A stretch of DNA of 6,114 bases from an uncultured Catenibacterium sp. GTDB lineage: Bacteria; Bacillota_I; Bacilli_A; Erysipelotrichales; Coprobacillaceae. The stretch is from assembly GCF_900540665.1 (NCBI RefSeq), contig NZ_UQGV01000097.1, positions 1 through 6,114 on the forward strand. Reading direction: 5' to 3'. The position numbers and the translations under genes are program-made. The notes beneath the pieces were generated by a model, which was not told where the DNA came from, did no database searches, and saw only the letters and a list, made by a program, of their open reading frames with translations. Shown piece by piece: positions 4,176 to 6,114 of the stretch (the stretch's first letter is position 1; every line of letters starts with the position of its first letter).

Positions 4176-5513
4176 TTAAGCATCAAAGTGATGCTTTTTA
4201 AAATGTTTGTAGTAAATAATAAAGAGTACTGAAGTCGTAAACCAAGTAACTGGATAAGAGACAACAACACCTTTAATAGTAGGGTAGTGAGGAGAAATGA
4301 ATGTAAGCCAGGCAATACGTAGTACACATATACCTAGACACACTAATATCATTGGTTTAATTGATTCTCCACATCCCCTCATTGTTCCTGAGAATATTTC
4401 AACACAGCAATATAAGAAATAGAATGGCATTAAGAACAACATCAAACTATAGCATTCTTCAATAATATGTGGGTCTGATGAGAATAATCTTGTGATATAG
4501 TCACCTGTTAAACATAGAATTGCACTCATAGAAATAGTCATGATAAAGGCCATGACCAATGCTGTTCTTGTACCTTTTTTAATACGATCATGAAGATGAG
4601 CACCATAATTTTGTCCTGCGAATGTGGTGATAGCTGCACCAATGGCTGCAATCATCATCCAGAACAGAGCATCTATCTTCGTATAGACTGACCACGAGGC
4701 GATTGTTTGTGTACCAAAGGCATTGATATGACTCTGTAAGACAATGTTTGAAATACTATACATTGTAGACTGTATTCCTGCAGGAGCACCAATCATAATA
4801 ATCTTCTTTAAAACAGGCAAATGAAATTTTATTTCTGATAAAGAAAGCTTATAGATCTCATTTGTACGCATAAGCTGGATAGTGACAAGTATTGCACAGA
4901 CAATCTGAGCAATGACTGTCGCAATAGCAGCACCGGCGATACCTTGGTGGAAGATCACTACAAAGATAAAGTCAAAAACAACATTTACGATACTACAAAT
5001 AATTAAATAATAAAGTGGTCTTTTACTATCTCCTACTGCTCTTAAAATTCCTGCACCAATGTTGTAGATTGCACCTGGAATCATACATAAGAAGTAAAGC
5101 TGCATATAGAGAGTAGCATCATTCAATATATCATGTGGTGTACCAATGGCATCTAGACATTGATATGAGAAGAATAAGCCAAAAAGCATCATGAGTATGC
5201 CACTGACAATCGCAAGTATATAAGATGTATGAACTGCCTGATGGATTTTCTTATTGTTTTGTGCTCCATAGTATTGGGCGATAACTACAGAAGCACCTGT
5301 AGATAAGCCTACATAGAAGTTAACGATTAAACTAGTCAAGTTTCCTGTTGAACCGACTGCAGCTAGTGCGCTTGTACCACATGCCTGTCCGACAATGATT
5401 GTATCAACAGTGTTATACAACTGTTGAAAGAAGCTTCCTATAAGAATAGGAAAAAAGAAAAAAAGCAACTGTTTCCAGATAACTCCCTTAGTGAAATCTT
5501 GTGTTTGATTCAT
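4176..5513 (-). CDS. MATE-family multidrug/metabolite efflux transporter
   Basis: The 445-residue product has the length and twelve hydrophobic segments of MATE transporters, integral membrane antiporters that export cationic drugs or metabolites using a Na+ or H+ gradient. Typical marks in the N-terminal half are the entry motif FFQQLYNTVDTIIVGQ (28-43), the STGASVVIAQYYGAQN loop (71-86) and GAIYNIGAGILRAVGDSKRP. The C-terminal half repeats the plan with ITTFAGQNYGAHLHDRIKKG and FSGTMRGCGES. This two-fold repeat is characteristic of the family. The substrate cannot be predicted. The overall pattern resembles the NorM/DinF-like proteins common in Firmicutes. AGGAGG (5520-5525) lies six bases before ATG 5513. 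The gene has its own terminator and appears monocistronic. Confidence 0.95.
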   Translation of the reverse strand: MNQTQDFTKGVIWKQLLFFFFPILIGSFFQQLYNTVDTIIVGQACGTSALAAVGSTGNLTSLIVNFYVGLSTGASVVIAQYYGAQNNKKIHQAVHTSYILAIVSGILMMLFGLFFSYQCLDAIGTPHDILNDATLYMQLYFLCMIPGAIYNIGAGILRAVGDSKRPLYYLIICSIVNVVFDFIFVVIFHQGIAGAAIATVIAQIVCAILVTIQLMRTNEIYKLSLSEIKFHLPVLKKIIMIGAPAGIQSTMYSISNIVLQSHINAFGTQTIASWSVYTKIDALFWMMIAAIGAAITTFAGQNYGAHLHDRIKKGTRTALVMAFIMTISMSAILCLTGDYITRLFSSDPHIIEECYSLMLFLMPFYFLYCCVEIFSGTMRGCGESIKPMILVCLGICVLRIAWLTFISPHYPTIKGVVVSYPVTWFTTSVLFIIYYKHFKKHHFDA

Positions 5514-5539
5514 GTTATTCCTCCTGAAAGATTAATACA

Positions 5540-5576
5540 TGATATCATATAATTTCTAATTCAGAAAGAATATTCT
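5540..5576. repeat. Two short palindromes upstream of the MATE gene
   Basis: ATGATATCAT (about 5539-5548) and AGAATATTCT (5567-5576) are 10-bp perfect palindromes between the MATE start and the decayed region. They could be operator half-sites, since MATE genes are often controlled by a local repressor. No regulator gene is nearby, I could not fix the promoter, and AT-rich DNA makes such palindromes by chance. Confidence 0.2.
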
Positions 5577-5626
5577 GTGCAGTCAGTGCAGTTGTGAAAA
5601 TGTTTACTGATTTCTTTGTATTAACA

Positions 5627-5803
5627 TCAAAAAAAACTTAGAAATACATAAACATCTACTTCAAGATTAACCGATAAACGTTGGAATTCTCCGACTTTTT
5701 TTACATGCAGTCTCTGCTGCTTGACAATTCTGTTCACATCCTCTTCTGGTTCACCTGACTGTGCCTTATCCGAATTTCCTTCATTGCCTATCTCTTCTGT
5801 ATT
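5627..5803 (-). pseudogene. Decayed coding fragment, C-terminal part
   Basis: This leftward frame stays open for 58 codons (ending TGA 5627-5629) but has no start codon and is preceded by two stops. It begins with an acidic stretch (NTEEIGNEGNSDKAQSGEPE), continues with VNRIVKQQRLHVKKVGEF and ends hydrophobic. Base composition is more even than in the intergenic DNA nearby, which suggests former coding sequence. It overlaps and probably continues, by a frameshift, the Cys-containing fragment at 5781-5912. The family is not recognised. A transposase or other mobile-element remnant is possible but not shown. Confidence 0.35.
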
Positions 5804-5912
5804 TTATCAATGCTTTAGGCTTTCTTTCCTTGGGAGGCAGACAGTACTCTTTATATGTCTCATGTGAGAGTCTTCCGCATATCATGCACCTATAACAATG
5901 TCGTATCTGCAG
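5781..5912 (-). pseudogene. Decayed coding fragment with a Cys-pair motif
   Basis: This 43-codon leftward frame lies between TAG 5913-5915 and TGA 5781-5783. It contains HCYRCMICGRLSHETYKEYC followed by LPPKERKPKALIKYRRDRQ. The CxxCxxC spacing with a later Cys and a basic tail suggests a small zinc-ribbon-like module. Upstream the same frame (to about 5990) has further stops between coding-like words, consistent with a pseudogene. I do not recognise the parent family. Confidence 0.35.
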
Positions 5913-6000
5913 CTATCTAAATAGCTTTTTCAGTCATACTCTAAGTACTGATGATGACGTGGTTTCAATCCTTCAGATATAGTCGCTTTCTTAGCATTAG

Positions 6001-6035
6001 GCAAAATAAAAACTGACTATATTTCTAGTCAGTTT
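6001..6035 (-). terminator. Hairpin terminator for leftward transcription from the window edge
   Basis: AAACTGACTA (6010-6019) and TAGTCAGTTT (6026-6035) form a 10-bp stem with a six-base loop. On the minus strand the stem is followed by TTTTTATTTT, a good U-rich tail. It implies a leftward gene or transcript entering from beyond the window end. Confidence 0.7.
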
Positions 6036-6112
6036 ACATAATAATAATCAATTAAAAAGGATAACTGGAGGGGCGGTCGAACCATTTCTAAGAATGGGCA
6101 TCCCTCATCCGG
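6029..6112 (-). CDS. Possible 3' end of a leftward gene running off the window
   Basis: One leftward frame is open from the window edge for 27 codons and ends at TGA 6029-6031, inside the arm of the terminator hairpin, the arrangement seen for other genes here. It reads PDEGCPFLEMVRPPLQLSFL near the edge. Bases 6068-6114 are visibly richer in G and C than the rest of the window. The fragment is too short to assign. The two other leftward frames contain stops close by. It could equally be non-coding DNA, such as the end of a mobile element. Confidence 0.3.
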   Translation of the reverse strand, partial: PDEGCPFLEMVRPPLQLSFLIDYYYVN

Positions 6113-6114
6113 CA

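Noticed and set aside
4115..4327. 70-codon leftward ORF
   Set aside because: It overlaps the 3' end of the MATE gene in another frame and runs through its terminator, so it is a shadow.
6060..6114. Possible tRNA or tmRNA fragment, because GGTTCGACC resembles a T-loop
   Set aside because: The flanking bases do not form a T-arm stem and no acceptor stem or CCA partner is visible.
1..6114. CRISPR array, riboswitch, rRNA or intact insertion sequence
   Set aside because: No regularly spaced direct repeats, no conserved riboswitch core, no rRNA motifs and no intact transposase frame were seen on either strand.

Overview
The window is AT-rich, with dense Shine-Dalgarno sites of the AGGAGG type, U-tailed hairpin terminators and consensus sigma-A promoters. 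This points to a low-GC Firmicute. An anaerobic gut lineage of the Erysipelotrichia kind is my best guess from general character; no marker gene fixes it.

Layout. Bases 1-570 hold a rightward toxin-antitoxin module. Its 59-residue antitoxin is intact, but its RelE/ParE-like toxin is broken by a one-base frameshift. A symmetric hairpin (531-570) separates it from a leftward nitroreductase-family gene (565-1089). That gene diverges from a rightward 270-residue membrane protein of unknown function (1176-1988), and their promoters overlap in a gap of under 90 bases. Bases 1998-2190 contain only a relic of a small leftward gene. The rest of the window is read leftward: an O6-alkylguanine-DNA alkyltransferase homologue (2207-2737), a secreted or membrane-anchored Tim44-like protein (2889-3566), an interrupted four-segment membrane protein gene just upstream of it (3575-4045), and a MATE-family efflux transporter (4176-5513). 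Bases 5527-6114 hold no intact gene. They contain decayed leftward coding fragments, a hairpin terminator, and a GC-richer edge that may be the end of another gene.

How the genes work together. The set does not form one pathway. The Tim44-like gene and the membrane gene upstream of it look like a former two-gene operon, and the remaining genes look like independent single-gene units, each with its own promoter or terminator. Several terminators overlap the last codons of the gene they close.

Most interesting points. The alkyltransferase homologue has Ser in place of the methyl-accepting Cys (PSHRV instead of PCHRV) and Gln in place of the conserved 'arginine finger', so it is unlikely to be a classical repair enzyme. 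The control region in front of it places promoter-like sequences before and inside a strong terminator hairpin. I see no CRISPR array, rRNA, tRNA or intact mobile element.
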